A stretch of DNA of 64,000 bases from Certhia americana (GCA_018697195.1 CM031879.1:32190031-32254030); one strand, 5' to 3'; counted from the stretch's first letter, positions 23,697-38,812 are shown. Notes: generated by a model from the letters alone, not told the origin. Translations and numbers: made by a program.

Positions 23697-26600
23697 TTTG
23701 ATTTTCTAAGAATTTAAAAATAGTAATGACACAGAGGACATCTCCACAAAATGCTGATACTTTTATAATGTAGACAGATCAGTCTGAAGTTTCTTCCCTT
23801 TTTTCAATGTGAAATTCCTTTCTTAACCTGGATCGTTTTATAGATCAAGGTTAGAGAAAGAACCTACAGAATAACTGCCACAACAAAGAAAACTAACATC
23901 CTTCTCTGGAGAAATGGAAAGAGGCAGCTGGACAAATGAGAAATGGGAAAACAGTGCCAGTTTAGACAGATCTGCTATTGACAGAAGAGCAGCGGTGCAG
24001 CCAAAGCAGTTCTTGCCCTGTTAAACAGATACAGCTGATGTGAGTGAAGGTTAAGGCAAAAATGCTGGGAATCCTCCCATGCCCCCATTTACATAGCACA
24101 GGGAACATCTCCTATAACCTTTTAGCAGCAATCCCACATGTAATAGCCTAGATTTTTTCAGTGAGGGACTTGCAACCTAAGGCTGCCTGTAGTTGTTGCA
24201 GTGCAGAGCCTACTGGACAACAAAAGTTAACACTATAAACCTCTGAATGAATACCACCTGACTGAGAGCAAAACCAAAAATCATGATTCATTAATTCCAC
24301 CAAAACACCTGCCTTGTCTGATGTAACCCCTGTGTGACAGAAGAGGTCCAATTCACACCTCCTCACACCACACTTGCAGAGATAAAAGCCTTCTCCAAGC
24401 AACACATCCACGTCAGACAAACACAATGACACAAAGTGATCTGTGCCAAAAAATACTTAAAACTCCAATCATGCACCATTATATCATTAGCAAAGCAGAG
24501 AAGGAAGAGATGAGGTTTCAAGCTATTCATTTTCAAGCAGTTCTCAGTTTAGGCAAAAAGCACAGTACAAACTACAAACAATTACCTAAAATGTTACAAT
24601 TACATGGAGCAACCTCAGGCAAAGCTTTCGGAAGCAGCAGAGACAATTTTCCCACACTGGAGACAGCAACACAGTCATCATGACAGCACTTTGTTACTGT
24701 TATTTAAAAGGACAGTCTAGACCAAAGACACAGAATCAGCAACTTCAAACTCAAGTTCAATGAAGTCAAGCAATTCAAATGCCTGCAAGCAAATAAGTAA
24801 TAAAGGAATGGGGACAAAAAAGTGAAGCAGCAAACATGCACTCACAAAACTCACTGCCAATAATGTTAATATTTCAAAGTGCAAATCTACAAGACAATGG
24901 CCACTGATTGACAGCAGCTTTCAATGAACAGACATCCTCTCTGGTGAAGCAGGAGCTCTAGTGAATGAGAAGACAACAAACATACGTAATAAGAGACCAT
25001 TAATCCATTGCCACTCCCAAAAATTAAAGGCAAAGCAAAATTAAAATATATTTAAACCAAGGCTATTCTTTATAAAACATTTACTGATTGTGATAGATTT
25101 ATGCATTTATTTTTAAAGAAAGTACAACAAAATGCTTTGTTCTAAATCCCAACTGAAGAAAAACCTTCTCATATAAACTTTACCTCACCCTGCTTAGGGG
25201 ACAACTGGGAAAAATTCATTTCCCTAAGAGGCCCAACCAGATCCTCCACAGCTTCATACAAGTAGAATTCTTTACACATAGAAACCTTGAATCTACCTCT
25301 GGGACAAATCATCTACCAAAGTTCTCCCATGCAAACACAGAAAAACAGAATTACTATGCACCATTAGCAGAGACACAGAAACCCAAAATGGGATAAACAG
25401 TAACCTGTAGTCTGCAACGACAGACAGGATTTCAGCATGATGGAGCAGCACATAAGGACCTCAGCATTGCTCCTGGTTTCTCCACTTGCAACATTATCCT
25501 TATCTCCACTTGCACTTTATTCTCAGATGGTTCGTAATAGCAGGTCATCTGTAAAAGCTAAAACAAAAGCTGCAAGAGCAGCAGAATTTTTTTGCAGGTG
25601 GTTGCAGACAACAAAGTATATCTATTTCATCCAAACTACCAGAAAAGATACTCACTGCTTTACAAAATATACAGGGGAAGGAGTGGGAAAAAAGACCATG
25701 TAGTACCTCAAAACAGAGCACAGAAAGTCCTGGAAATGCAACTAGTTAGTAGTGAGATTCAGCTAATAAATGTCATTGAAAACACTTGGCACAGTGCCAT
25801 TCCTTTAAGACACATGTATGATGGTCACATCATCCAAAAACACAAACACAGCTTGCTGAAACTGAATTTCCAACTGCATTTTGTTTCCAGCTTGAAAAAA
25901 AAGCAACTGGTATGTGGCAGGGAAGGAGGGTTGCCAATAACTTCTGTATGCACTTAGACATATTTCTGGGTGGATGGCTGGATTAAATTAAAAATAAATA
26001 CATTAAAAATTAAGAACAGACAAAGGGACCAAGTACTAACAAGAAGTGGGAAATGTACTCATGGTGCTAAAACATCAAAACACTTCATTTGAAGTCTCTA
26101 GCATTAAGTGTGATGAGAGAAAGCTAGGAATTAATGAACCATTCTAACACTGAAATTAGGTTAGTCCTTAAAAATGGCTAGTAGCTGATTTCAGAATAAG
26201 TAAGAATAAATCTTACCAATGTGTAGCACTAGCTTCTGTTTTAATAAGCCCTTACTCTCAGATGGGACTCCTGATAAATCCTATGTGCAAAGCAGAAAGG
26301 CATCCCCTCCCAAAGGTACCACCCACACCTCTTTCCAAACAAGACTGCACTCTCAAGCCAAATAGAAAGCATGCAACAGCAACGTGATTTACATGACCAC
26401 AGCTAAAACAAATTCAATTTACCCAATCAGTATACAGATTAAAACACAAAATAATTGTCTATTAATTAGACATGTTTCTGCCTCTCATTTCCACGAAACG
26501 TTCTATGTGAACTTTTGCCACAATGCTAGTGTTGAAGCCAGTCAAATAGAAGCATGGCTCGAAATAAACCCACTCTAGCACAACTGTGTCTAAAAACTTG

Positions 26601-28680
26601 AAGTCTGTACTTTTCTTTTTAAGTGGCATACAGATTATCTTTATTTGCTTAGAATGGAAGTTACCAGACCAGCCACTTTATGCAAGAAAGAATTAGTGAG
26701 ATATTTCTGTAGAGTGTGTCTTTACCAGCACAACAGAAACTAAAGCTAGTTAAAAACATGAATTTCATTAAAGCTATTTTTCCTGAAGAAAGCAAAAAAA
26801 ATCAAAAATCTGAATTTTTGAAGCATATCTTAGTAGAAGCTGAGACTGGATACACTGTCAGTGCACGGTGATGAATGCAAGCCCAGCTGAAGAACACATA
26901 AAAATATTTGGAAGAGAAGAATAGAAGAAAGCCTGCCCAAAGGAGAGCTAAACGTTAGAATCTGTCATTTAGCCACTACAGGAAACAACCTAATACAGCC
27001 AAGCGTGCTCCATAAAGTTGCACAAGCAGAACAGTGCCAGTCCAAGAGCACAGCAGTCCAGTTGCAGTCTATAAATGCAAACCCAAGTCTAGCTGAGTTT
27101 GCAGCTTGTCTAGTCTCAAACAAACAGCACGAAGCAAGGATGACAGCAAAAGCTAAAGCCAGCAGCCAGCTCTCATATAAAAATACTGTGTATGGTCTAA
27201 ATTAGCTACTTTCCTGAGCAGCACCTTCCCTCAGGATTGTAAGTGCTCAATATTAACAGGTAGAAGCACTTAAAATATTCTTGAGAATATTTAAGACAGA
27301 CAAGGTCTGCAATGCTTGCTATGTAAGCAAATTATACATGTTTAAATTGCTTTAAAAAGCACTATGGAATTATGACAATCTGTCCTGAGTCCTTAACTCA
27401 CTATACCTGTTAATAAAAAAATGATTAAATACAGAACATGTCTGATGTCACCCAGCTCATGTTTTTCTAAGTGCCTGATTTTCTAAATGTTCATAACTAT
27501 ACATTTCAGAAATGCTAAATCAGTGTGGTTTTTTTAACAGCAGCACAGCCTTTTTATGTTTTGAGGGTTTTTTTAATATAATGATTTAAAGTAATATTTA
27601 TTCCAAAAATCAGGAAGGAGCCGTACAACAAGATTTTTTTTCTTTTGCACCTTTCTCAGTTTCTGAAGGCTGGTTTTGAAAGAATTCTATTTATCAAATA
27701 ATTCATTGCACAAAATAAAGCAATAACCAATCAAAACAAATATGCCACCACATACAGCCTTTAAAATCCAAAACATGACTCTAACAAGGAAGCTTTTCTG
27801 AAGACTCACAGGCCCTGTGCAATTTGTCCTCCATGAGGTCAGACTGCCTAATCATCCTACATCACTACAGCACACATAAAGGGCACCCTGGGATGCTAGG
27901 CTTTGTCGTATTATAAAACACTTTCAAATAATAGGTAGGATGAAAAGACTACAGAAAAACAAAACAGATGTTTTCATTACCCAAAGTTTCATTCATTATC
28001 AAGCCCTTCTATGTTTCCATTTCTCAGCAGATGCTTGAGTTTTTGGAGAACCTGAAGGATCATTTCCCAAAAAAGCACTCTGAAATGACTGCATCAAGTC
28101 AACATATACTAGCTTCAAATGCAATTCATACTACATTGTCACGCACACTACTAGAACCTGTGCAATAAGCATTCTGCAAGTTTTACTAATGATGATCTAA
28201 AAAGTAACGTCCTATTTGTTTATTTATTTCCTGAGAAATTACATACTACCTTTAGCTCAGCTCTCCCTCTGAGAACCAAGACTGATGTCGTAAGTATCAG
28301 CTCCTCAGGTAACAGGAGAAGCCAATCCACTCTTAGTCAGACTATAAGATTTTAAGACATATATATATTTATTTTAGCCGATATCAGTGCCAATGAATAA
28401 AGTTGACACAGCTTTTATATGTCTCTTGCTTGGCTGGATTTTAACTGATGAGCTGAAATTTCTCATGGTATGTTCAGATTTAAATGACAAATTCCTTCTA
28501 CTTTCATGTTTAATAGACTTCCGAGAAAAAATGAATCCTTTATATAACACTAACTTTCTTTTGGGGCAACGTTTTCTTTTTAAAGCTTTAGATACTTCCT
28601 CTTCAGCTCAGGGCACATGGAGCCCAGCAGAGAAGGCTCTGTACTAGAGATTGCACAGACTTTCCAGAGAAACCCTACAA
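23697..28680. other. Intronic stretch with nothing recognised
   Basis: About 5 kb of AT-rich unique sequence. Frames at 25,437-25,957 are short and resemble no family I know. No RNA gene, exon or named transposon is seen. Confidence 0.5.
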
Positions 28681-28790
28681 AATTACAGAATGGTGAGACT
28701 GGAAGGGACCACCATGGATCATCTGGTTTAACTTCCTTGCTCAAGCAGGGTCATGCAAGAGCCTGGATTGCACATGCTTGCACAGCAATG
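28681..28790 (-). mobile_element. CR1 LINE, 3' end fragment, minus strand
   Basis: ACAGAATGGTGAGACTGGAAG, then GGGACC, ATCATCTGG and CTTGCTCAAGCAGGGTCA are reversed CR1 3' phrases, closely paralleling the start of the copy at 8,862. Similarity fades after the GCCTGGATTGCACA phrase. Confidence 0.85.
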
Positions 28791-31700
28791 GCTGACAGAC
28801 AGACCTCACTTAGATCTTAAATTGTACACACCCGCTAAAGCTCATATTATGGAGTTTAAAAATCAGTATTTTTGCATAGTCCACCACTCATAGGCAAATG
28901 TGTTGAGGGAACCCAAGCCTGGAATAGGCCATCCATTCCCATGAGCATGAGACTATAGGGACAAAGACAGAAAATGTCCACAGCAGCAGCAGCCCTGAGC
29001 TAAATAGGAAAGCCCATTCCGTCCATGACACAACTGGGGCCATAACAAAACCCAGACATACAAATTGCAGCACAGTGCTCAAGAGCATTGCAGGAGCAGA
29101 AGCTCAGAAGGCTGAGCTGAAAATTCCACTGAAACAGAAGGCTACAGGAGTCAGGACTTCAGAGCGACTACTCATGCACTGGGTCCTCCTGCAACACTGC
29201 CTTCAAGGTAACCCTTCATTTCCCCCCTGCATCCCAGTTTCAAGACAGACTGACACTGTCCTATCCAGTCTTTTTTCTCCTTTTCCCAAAGCCTGAGAAA
29301 AGCTGCCTGCAGGGATTCACTATACTCTGCAAAAGCCAGAATGAAACAGCAACTGAGGCAAGGGGAGCAGTGAAGAAAACCTCTACCTACTGCTGCTAAC
29401 AGATAAGAAGACTAAGAAAGCATGTCAGCAGTGGCCAAAAAATTAGCAGATCGTTTTTGATATACGGGAATATATACCCCACATATCCACAGTAATTAAG
29501 GAATGTTTGCAATGCACTCAGTGCAGTCTCACTACTGCCTTCTTCTATGGCAATCTTGACTTATTTTGCATAATAAAGAAAATACTATAGTCTGAATTCA
29601 CCCCTTGCTTTTAAAGAGCACCTAAATTTAAAAAGATTTTGGAGAAAAAAAAGACGACCAAAATTGGAACAAGAAAGTCATCTATCTTCCCATCTTCTTC
29701 CTAGAGGCCTGTGATAAAGGCAAATTCTGCCTTTGTAAATGCAGAAAGTACAACTGACAGCAGGACGATAGCTGTAGGACATAACACAATCAATTGTACC
29801 AGCAGCAGCACAACCATGAATTTGCTTCCCACTGATGAAGTCCCCTCCTCAAATTCCACACACTCTGATCTGCCCCTTTCACCATTATGAACACTCTTCC
29901 ACACTTGAAGCTCCTCTTCAGGTCCCCTTTAACATCCCTATCAGGGCAGGCTAGTGCATGTTGTAAAGAGCTCAGAGCTAAATACATGCTGACTGCCAGG
30001 CCACATGTGCCAGGTATCAGCCCATCAAATGAAACATATAATTTTACTGACTACCTTAAAGATATATTAATTTGTACATCTCTGCTCAGCCTCCACTACG
30101 TATGAAATTTGATGATGCTTCTCTATTTTTTCCACCTCTCTCCCAAAGCGTGATTATATATTGAACTGAAGGTTTTAAACATTTCAGTCTCAACTGAGCC
30201 AGTATCAAGATTCAGCCCTTGTGTTGATGCATGTTCACTGCCAGTGGACAGTGCTACATGTTGAGACCGAGCCATGAAATCGGTCCTGCTCTGTTCACAC
30301 CATCTGGACATGTCCAAGAACGGAAATGCACCACCAAGAACACACGCATTTACAAAGCAACAATTTGTGAAGCCTACTTCAACACCACCAGTACTGCTGA
30401 AATCCAGCCATTTGGGTATGCTGTGGCTGTGGTCTTCAGACTAGGAGCCCTGAAAAACCCATACAGAATCTACTGCTGCCTGGAACATAGCTGATAATCC
30501 ATCATTACTCCTGAGAACTTCCACTTACATATCTATTTATTTCCTAGGACAAATCTCCCCCTTCAGTTAGTATAAGAGTTTCTTTTGTGAGCAAAGCCTC
30601 TCCTCCATTACTTTGGGAAAATGAAAGAGTTTTTTCTTCCTCAGATCTGTAAGGTTTCACACATTGCCTGTTTTATTCAGAAGCTCCTATTCTATTTTAA
30701 TTATATCCTCCCGAAGCAGAGTGTAGATTAGTGTCAGGTTCCTTTGCAGGTCCGATACGGAAATATTTACTAAAGTGTTCTTTATCAGTGCCTGCTCATT
30801 CGGGATGCCAGGAATTTTAATTAGAGTTTTGGCCTTTATCAGAAAGTATTTTTTTGCACTAGATAACTCTTTCACCTTGTAAGGTTAAAAGCAAGAACAC
30901 CTGGATGTGTTCACAAAGTTTTTTTAATATTGTTGAATTCCTCTTCTTGGAAGAGGGAGGTTGAATTCTATTCCTTCTCATGCAGGAAGAAAAATCAGAA
31001 GAAAAACTCGTACAGATGACCTCATTCTTTACGATTTCCCTTCAATACAGTGAAAATCAGCTTCTGGTAACTCTGCAGGAACTAGTTTCTCCTGCAATGC
31101 TTTCATTATTAGTACTGCCTATTATTACTGTTACTACTTATTCACAACATAGGACTGCTCTAGGTATCTGTTTCTTTGCCAAATCTTAACTGCACTGAAA
31201 TCTGTGCTAATTAACTGCCCCGGGTGATTGTTGCTCCTACTGTTCTTGCATCAATCAACTGGGTCAGAGAGTTGGAAGGATTTTATCATACTTGAATTAA
31301 GTGAATATACTTGAAGTCTTATATTCCAAAACATCCAGTGCCTCTTTTTTAGAATACCCTCCCATGTACACACTTTAGGCAAAGAATTTCAAATTTGCAT
31401 CACATATGTAGCATGCAAAATTACCTGAATTTAGCTACAGTACAAAACCAATCACAAAACACAGTACACTTAGATTGTTCACCAGAAAGAATTTATCATG
31501 TTAATTTCTCAGATTTCTGATGCATGCCCACAGAAAAGAATTAGCTGCGATCTCATTAAGCATACTATCTTCTGAGCCTAGAAGGACAAAACCGAACTCT
31601 TCCTGCAAGGATTACTGCCAGAAGTTTTACAATCAGATACAAAATGTAGGTGCTAAAACATATAAAGTGATCCTTATGACCACCATACTACCAGCCGCTT

Positions 31701-34700
31701 GACAGCAAACATGAAGAACACAGGACAACAACTGGGAGAAGATGGAAGCAAGGTAGGGAAAAATGTATTAGCCATATATGTACAGAAGGAAGATCACAAA
31801 CAAAACTTGTAAAACTTGAGATTATAGGACTAGGAGTTTTAGAGCTATTATACTAATAGACAGGATATTAGACATATAACTCATTGCAGAAACAGATCTG
31901 GACTCCAAGCCAGAGATAGTGACTAAAGCAAGGGAAGTGTGAGGTTTAACTAAGTATTGGCACCACAGGAAGTTGAGAACACGGATATCTAATATTTGGG
32001 TAAAACAACAGAATTTGAGTAAGTTCAGAACTGGACAGCAATAAATATTTTAATAAGGCCTGGACAGCCAGGCTGGGAGCCAATTTCTGACTGTGCCGAC
32101 CCATGTACTCGTACACAATCCAGCTGAGTGTGTGGGAGCATGTGCACACCTGAGGCATGCTGCGTTGTTTAAAGGACCATTATATAGCGATTCATGGACC
32201 AGCAGTGATTCATGAACCACAGGCTGAATAACACTAGACAAAAGTACCTTTACAGTCCCTTTTTAGCATTTTGCCTCTTGCTTCTCTGCAGTAGTTTGCC
32301 CATATATTATTGTTGTACTGGTGGGCAAAAGTGTTGTAAGTTATGCCCAGGTAACTACCATTCATCTTATTCAGCTTGTCTTCACTCTTAGTACAGTACA
32401 ACTTATTTATAATGAATGTCTAAAGAGGTAACTCAAGAAAGACCTGCAGAAACAAGGATAAAATATGGCAGAAAATGGGAAAAAAAATAAGAGTGACAGA
32501 GAAAGAAAAAAAGGAGAATAGGTGAGATGCAAGAGGCAAAGCAGTTCAGAGACCCTTTGCTGTTAGGGAGCTGGAAGAAGAAAGCAAGGAAAACAAGGAA
32601 AAAGACCCAGAATGAAAAATTACATGCACAGAATCTCAAGTGGAAAAAGCTTTCTAACACCTCAAGTAAATCAACAGCTGAAACTGTTATGCTTTGTAGG
32701 TGTTCCTTGAAATTACTCCTCTTGCTGGGTGCAAACTACAGCAATCAGTGCCCATCAAGTTGCCAAAACAGAGCGCACTGCCCAGTATTGCTGGATGTGC
32801 TTGTTCATGCTACAAACCAGGCCAGAGACAAAGCCAGATGCAGAGTAAAATCAAAAAATAGACAAGCTAGTACATTGATTTATTATTTATTTTCATGAAT
32901 AATTACTCACAAAAAATCTTAAACTTTTAATACCATGGCTGCCACAGTACTCACACCCAGCTGCTCCAAAACAATCAGCGAAGCAGAACGCTGCCAGAGC
33001 AGCTCAGTTCTGAACACACACGTTCTCAGGAGCAGTTAACCTCCAATTAAAGGCAAGAGACAAAAGTGGCTTTGCAAGAACCACACTCACTTCTGCTCCA
33101 CCACTCACAACACATGCAGATGGGCTGACAGAGTGTGGAAATCAGTCCAAGGCACATAAAATCATCTATCATACTTCCACAATGACAACCACAGGTAATA
33201 CCAAGCAGGCAATCCCAACTACTCCAACCTATATGGTCTTTGATACTTGGTCATCTTCCTAGAAGTTACCTCTTTCATCATCAGTATGTACACTTTTCAG
33301 ATTAGATCAGATGATAATTTTCTTCATTACGTTCTCTCTGAAGTGCTACTGAACTTAAAGCTTCTTAGTTCAAACATTAAAGTTCTCATCTTGCCAGTCA
33401 TATTAACTTTATTTTTCATCGAGCCTTACAATGACAAATTTTTTCCAATTACTGATTTATAAAAACATCAACACTTCAAGGAAAAAGAAACAACATAACC
33501 TCAACATACAGAATGCTTCATTAAAAATGCAGACATACATGAATTCTGGTAATTCCCATGCTGAGCTGCTGGATACACAGCTTTAGCATATTCCAACGTG
33601 CAGAGTGCCTAGCGACAGAGGGCTCCAGAGCTCCTGCTTTACATTTTGAAATTATCTGGGCTTTCAGGGCTTCCCTATTCCCAGAAGCAGAGCTCAGAAA
33701 CCTACAGCTCAAGTTAAGAGGAGCTGGAATCTATTCCAGCTAAACAGCAAGGAATCTGGAACTGTGAACTCTCAATCAGAGGGCCCAGGTTTTCCAAGCT
33801 CTCCTATACACAGGCAGAAATACACATCCCTCTTCTCCCACTCATCTCCTAAATAGTCAAGTTAACTGACTGATATGTAAATTAAAATTATATATATTCA
33901 TCATGCAGAAGGCAAATTCAAACATTTCGCCCAAACAATCAAAAAAATCTTAAATCAGCAAAGTTAACTTAAGCAAGTATATTCAACTTAGTAAAAAAAA
34001 CCCTTATATAATCAACCTTATCAGTGGTTTAACTGCGTTCGTAGAAATGTTCATGGATGAGTTCTGACTTTTCTTAACTCCATGACTCCTGTTGGATTTT
34101 TTTCAATCAATTTTTTTCACCAATTCATGGGAACCAGGAAGGACTAGGAATGTGTTTAAACTAGGAAGATAAGATCTTTGAAAAAGGAAAAAAAACAGAA
34201 AAATATTGACAACCAACATGAAAGCATGCTAACTGATGAAATTAATAATCCTTGCATAATCAGTACAGACTGTCAACGATAATGAAGAGATGAGCAGTCC
34301 ATGAGCAATGTCAGTGTGTCTGAGGAAAATGAGTAAAAGGGCAACCCAGTAGCAAAGGACCAATGGACAACACAGTGATGAGCTCTCCTCAAAGCAGAAG
34401 AGTGGCTCTAAAAGCAGGGAGAAGGATGGACTTGGGGACTTTCAAGGCTGTGGTACAGGAACATCCAGATCTGGACCTTGGTGTTGGGCTCCAGTCTTCC
34501 AGATTCAGAAAAGCAGCGACCAACAACGCAGGCATGAAGGAGAGACAAGCAATGTGCAGGCCAGCTGTACCAGACCTCTACCACAAAGAACATGGACAGA
34601 AGAGACAAGGACAGGGGCACAACGATCGTGAAAAACAGTATTCCTATTTGAACATTATTTCCCCACCATTTTTTCTCTCTGTTAAAACAAAAATCAAAAT

Positions 34701-35958
34701 GGAAAAAAAAAGACTGGACAGCAAAAGCTGAGGATTGTTAAAGCAAACAAAATGAATTATTACAAAACCATACAAAAACACCAAAATACAGTAACATGAA
34801 GACAACAAGGCTAATAGAGGAAAAGGAAAACAAAAATATTAGATAAACTGTGTAAATTAGGCAAGGTTACATAGATTACTGGAAAACCATTTCTTGGTTT
34901 TCTTTTAATAAATAGCTTGTTTTAATGTAACTAAATAAAATATTAAATGACAATTTGTTTATGTTCATTAAACACTTCACCATAAAAAGAAATTAAAACA
35001 TTTGCAGAATGACATGAGACAAAATTAAAACAGTTTGAAATAATTTCACCCCGTTATTTTTTTGCTCATTCCTTAGTTTATATATCCTTATTTGACTTCT
35101 AATGAATAAAAATTAGAAATGCTTTTTCAAACAAATCATATTCTCAATCTCAAATTATGCTTACACAGTCTATACTGTATGCAAAGAAGGAGATGAAGGA
35201 ACCACCAGACCTTTAGGTTGTTCTCTAATAAAAGTGACATTTTGCTAGTATTTCCTTGAATGGGTAAATATTAGCTCACGTCTTTGAACACCATAGCACA
35301 GTCCCTACTTCCTCAATAAGATTTTGTGATTTTTACTTTTTTCTTTTGCAATAAAGCATCTTACAAAGAAGCAGTTACCGAGCTGGCATTCTCATCATTG
35401 CGAATTTAATAAGGTTTCCATAGCAATATATTCTACCTGTTTGCCTATAGGTGTTTACAGGCATTTTTCACTGCACCTGTACTTTGCCTTGAAGATTCAA
35501 ATTCTTCCCATAATTGCCCTAATTCATTGCAACCTTGAAGTATCACAAAAAGGACGAATTCTATAAAACCGCACTCCAAACTCAGTTTCAGAGAGAAGCA
35601 GAACATGATGCTGATAGCTGTATGCAGAACCTAATGCAAAAACTATTTACAGCTCTGCTACACCAGGTGATGTTCACAGCTTAGGGGAAGCCAAAGGGTG
35701 GTCGTGGGGAAAGAGAACAATAGCTCCTCAGTCAGACAGAAAACAAATGGCAAATGCTGTGTTACACAGTATGGGGGAAACAGCTGAGATATTGAAGTCC
35801 ATCACCATCGAAAAGACAACTCTAGAAGATCAGTAAAGCAGAAGCAAAACCTAAAGGCGTTTAAGACCAAAGCTGTCTCCAGCACAGCCCAAATTACTGG
35901 GACATCCGGAGGAAGAATAAAGATTAATAGCCAAATCAGTCTCTTAGAGATGAACTTC
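28791..35958. other. Intronic stretch with nothing recognised
   Basis: About 7 kb of AT-rich DNA. A GC-richer segment at 28,880-29,400 and a purine-rich, lysine-coding frame at 32,527-32,898 stand out mildly, but neither matches a family I know. Short homopolymers only. Confidence 0.5.
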
Positions 35959-36050
35959 GAATCACAGAAATCATACAGGTTGGAAAAAGCCCTTAAGACA
36001 ATTAAGTCCAACCACAAACCTAGCACAGCCGCCTCTACCTTGGTACAATT
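35959..36050 (-). mobile_element. CR1 LINE, 3' end fragment, minus strand
   Basis: GAATCACAGAAATCATACAG, GTTGGAAAAAGCCCTTAAGA and AAGTCCAACCACAAACCTAG are the reversed 3' end of a CR1 subfamily different from the one at 8,862. Only about 90 bp remains. Confidence 0.85.
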
Positions 36051-38228
36051 TCTCTGTACATACCTCACTGTTCACATCTTATTATTGGCAGAGTGAATTT
36101 TTCACAAGATTAAATGTAAATCCTTGGTTTTACATGCAAAAGAAAAAATTGCTTCCTCTCTTCTGTGCAACTGGACTCATAGATTATCAGCTCCCAAACT
36201 GTGCAATGGCATATCATAAACTTGCCCCTAGAAGATCAAACAAGCAAAAGTGCATTTATTCTTGCCTACCTTTTATGTAGCACCTCAGTTCAAGGGGAAA
36301 GATAACATTTTCATTACAAAAATAAAGCCCCTCTCTCTCCTGATTAAACATTTATGTTCAAATTATGTTCCCTGAAGATCTTTTCTCAAAGAAATCTTCA
36401 ATAAACACACTGAAATGCACCAGTAGAACAGGAAACTAGTATATACAAATAAAAAACCATTAGGTTTAATGACTTATACACCAGTGTTCTTTACCACAGC
36501 AATACTCAAGTCTATTTAAAGACATATGAGTATTGCATGTTAACAGAGAATTGATTTAATTTTTTAACTGACTGCTATAGCTATAGAGTACTAGAAGAGT
36601 TTTATGGCAATGCCATACTGCAGAATAATATTGGGTTTATTCAGCTTTTTTATTATTATCCAGTTTATTCCATGAATGATCCACTTGACATTGGATCATG
36701 CTTGTAAGGGTGAGCATGTGGATTTACAGTCTCTCCTATATACTGTATTCATACAAGTAAGTGCAGCTTTTTGTCTGGTAAAAACAAAGGTGCCTCTTTT
36801 CTTCTATTTGTATTTTCTAACCAACTATTAAAGAGAAATCTTTACAGTTCCTTCATACAGGAAAGACTAGAGACTTCAGTGTTTCTCTGAAGAACAAGAC
36901 ATGAGCGTTCCAAATGCAAAGCAGATCTTTACCACGACCTTGCAACAACCACACATCTGCCCCATTTCTTTTTCTCATAAAATAATACCTTGCTTTAAAG
37001 AAAGATGGCTTAAGGTTTAAACTACTGCTGAAGATGAAACAAACTAATGAACTCAAAGTCCTCTTTTCTGATCAACAAAGCCAAAGACATTCAGTCTTGT
37101 CTGGGAGCATTTATGTTTCTTTAGAAATTTTAATGTTTCTATTATTACTTAATTTCATTAACACCTTCCGGGTGTCAAAGCATTTTCAAAGTACTGACAT
37201 CAGCGCTTCACAAAAACAAAGACTGGAATACAAAATTAAAAGTAGGAAGGAACATCTAGATGTATGTTAAAGTACCTGGGAATTAAGGAACAAGGCACAA
37301 AAACAGCATCACTAGTTTTTCTCCTTTCAATGCCAATTCACAGCAACAGCCCCAGAGTGTTTAATCTCTCTTTCTCAACAGGTGATCCCATCATTCCATC
37401 CAATGCCTTACTCCAGCTTTTAAAAAAACTAAGCCAAATTTGTCGCTTTTCCAACAGCAACAGCACAGGTATCCTACTTTCAACAAATTCAACAGAAAAT
37501 TCTTATTGATTTCAACCTAGTTGCTACCCTATTTTGTACAGTGGTAACTTCTGCTTTCAGTGCTATTACAGTCAAATATGCAGTACAGAAAAGGTTGTGG
37601 GGTTTAGAATACACATTAAAGAAAAAAATGTAAAAAACCCAACTCTCTCAATATTTCCACTCTGACAAAGACTGTTCTTTCTACTATGATATAGACTTGC
37701 TAGCCTCTTTGTGATAAAAAATCAGGTAACTACAAAAACACAGTGGGATCTCAGACTTATTTGGGTAAATGGTACATGTCACTTCTGGTGATAAAACTGC
37801 TAGCTCTGAGTATACGTTTTTTGCACATTACTTACATTCACAATGTGACATCTTTCAATGACCACAAAAGAAGTTTTTCCACCAGAAAAGAAGAATGTCA
37901 AACACCCTGCAGTTAAACACACTTAACTTCTCTTCCATGAAGGAATATGAGCAATAAGCAGAGAAATATTACCAAATAAAAACATAACCCAACAATATTT
38001 TAATAAGAACACAGGGAGAATATTTACAGTATTTTAAATTCTTTATACTGGCTTTCTCTTCCTGCTCAAAACAGATATTAGCACATATCATGAGAATGGT
38101 CTTTAATTAAAGAAAATAAATAGTTTCTTTTTAGAATTACCCTTTGATCCACTTAAGCATAGAAGTTATAGGCATAAATTCAGGCACACTGACTTCAGGA
38201 GGATTATTCATTCTCAATATCTGCATCA
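36051..38228. other. Intronic stretch with nothing recognised
   Basis: AT-rich DNA. It contains a small inverted repeat at 36,676-36,699 and a weak MIR/L2-like phrase near 37,154-37,200 (CACCTTCCGGGTGTCAAAGC). No gene seen. Confidence 0.5.
36676..36699. repeat. 8-bp inverted repeat, 8-base spacer
   Basis: ATGATCCA and TGGATCAT are perfect reverse complements separated by CTTGACAT. It is a possible dyad binding site or a chance event. Confidence 0.85.
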
Positions 38229-38812
38229 AAAGGAGCATGGCCCGAAGGTGAAGGGAGGCAATTCTCCCCCTCTGCTCTCCTGAGATCCCCACTGGAGTAG
38301 TTCTGGCGTTAGCACCAATAGTTCTGATGCCCTTGACCTAAGGACAGGGAACTGCTAGAACAAGCAAGTCCAGAGGGACACTTTCCAGAAGTTGGAAAGG
38401 GGACCGGAGCACCTCTCCTCTGAAGCCAGGCTGGGAGGGCTGGGACTGTTCAGCCTGAAGAAGGTTGTACAGAGAGCCCAGAGCAGCCTTCCAGCATCTA
38501 GATGGGGTCTACAAGGAAGCCAGAAAGGGACTCCGTCTCCATCAGGAACTGGAGTGACAGGACAAGCAGGAATGGCTTCAAACTGAAAGAGGAGGCTTCA
38601 ATTAGAAGTTAGGAAGAAGTTCTTTGCTGAAAGGGTGGCATGGCACTGGAGCAGGTTGCCCGGAGAAGTTGTGGCTGCCCTGGCACTGGCACTGCTCAAG
38701 ACCAGCTTGCACACGGCTCTAAGCAACCTGGTATAGTAGGAGGTGTCCCTGCCCATGGCACAGGGGTTCAAACAAGCTGACCTTCCAACCAAAATCATTC
38801 CATGATTCTATC
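38229..38812 (+). mobile_element. CR1 LINE fragment, 3' portion
   Basis: Ordered CR1 phrases are seen: AGGGAGGCAATTCTCCCCCT, then TCTGCTCTCCTGAGATCCCC, GGAGCACCTCTCCTCTGAAG, GACTGTTCAGCCTGAAGAAG, TTAGGAAGAAGTTCTTTGCT, CCCTGCCCATGGCA, and an ATTCCATGATTCTAT end. The reading frame (HLSSEARLGGLGLFSLKK... in one frame) is the CR1 C-terminal region but is broken. It is antisense to GRIP1. Confidence 0.92.

Noticed and set aside
32527..32898. 123-codon lysine-rich + strand ATG frame
   Set aside because: Basic composition comes from an A-rich purine stretch; no domain or repeat family recognised.
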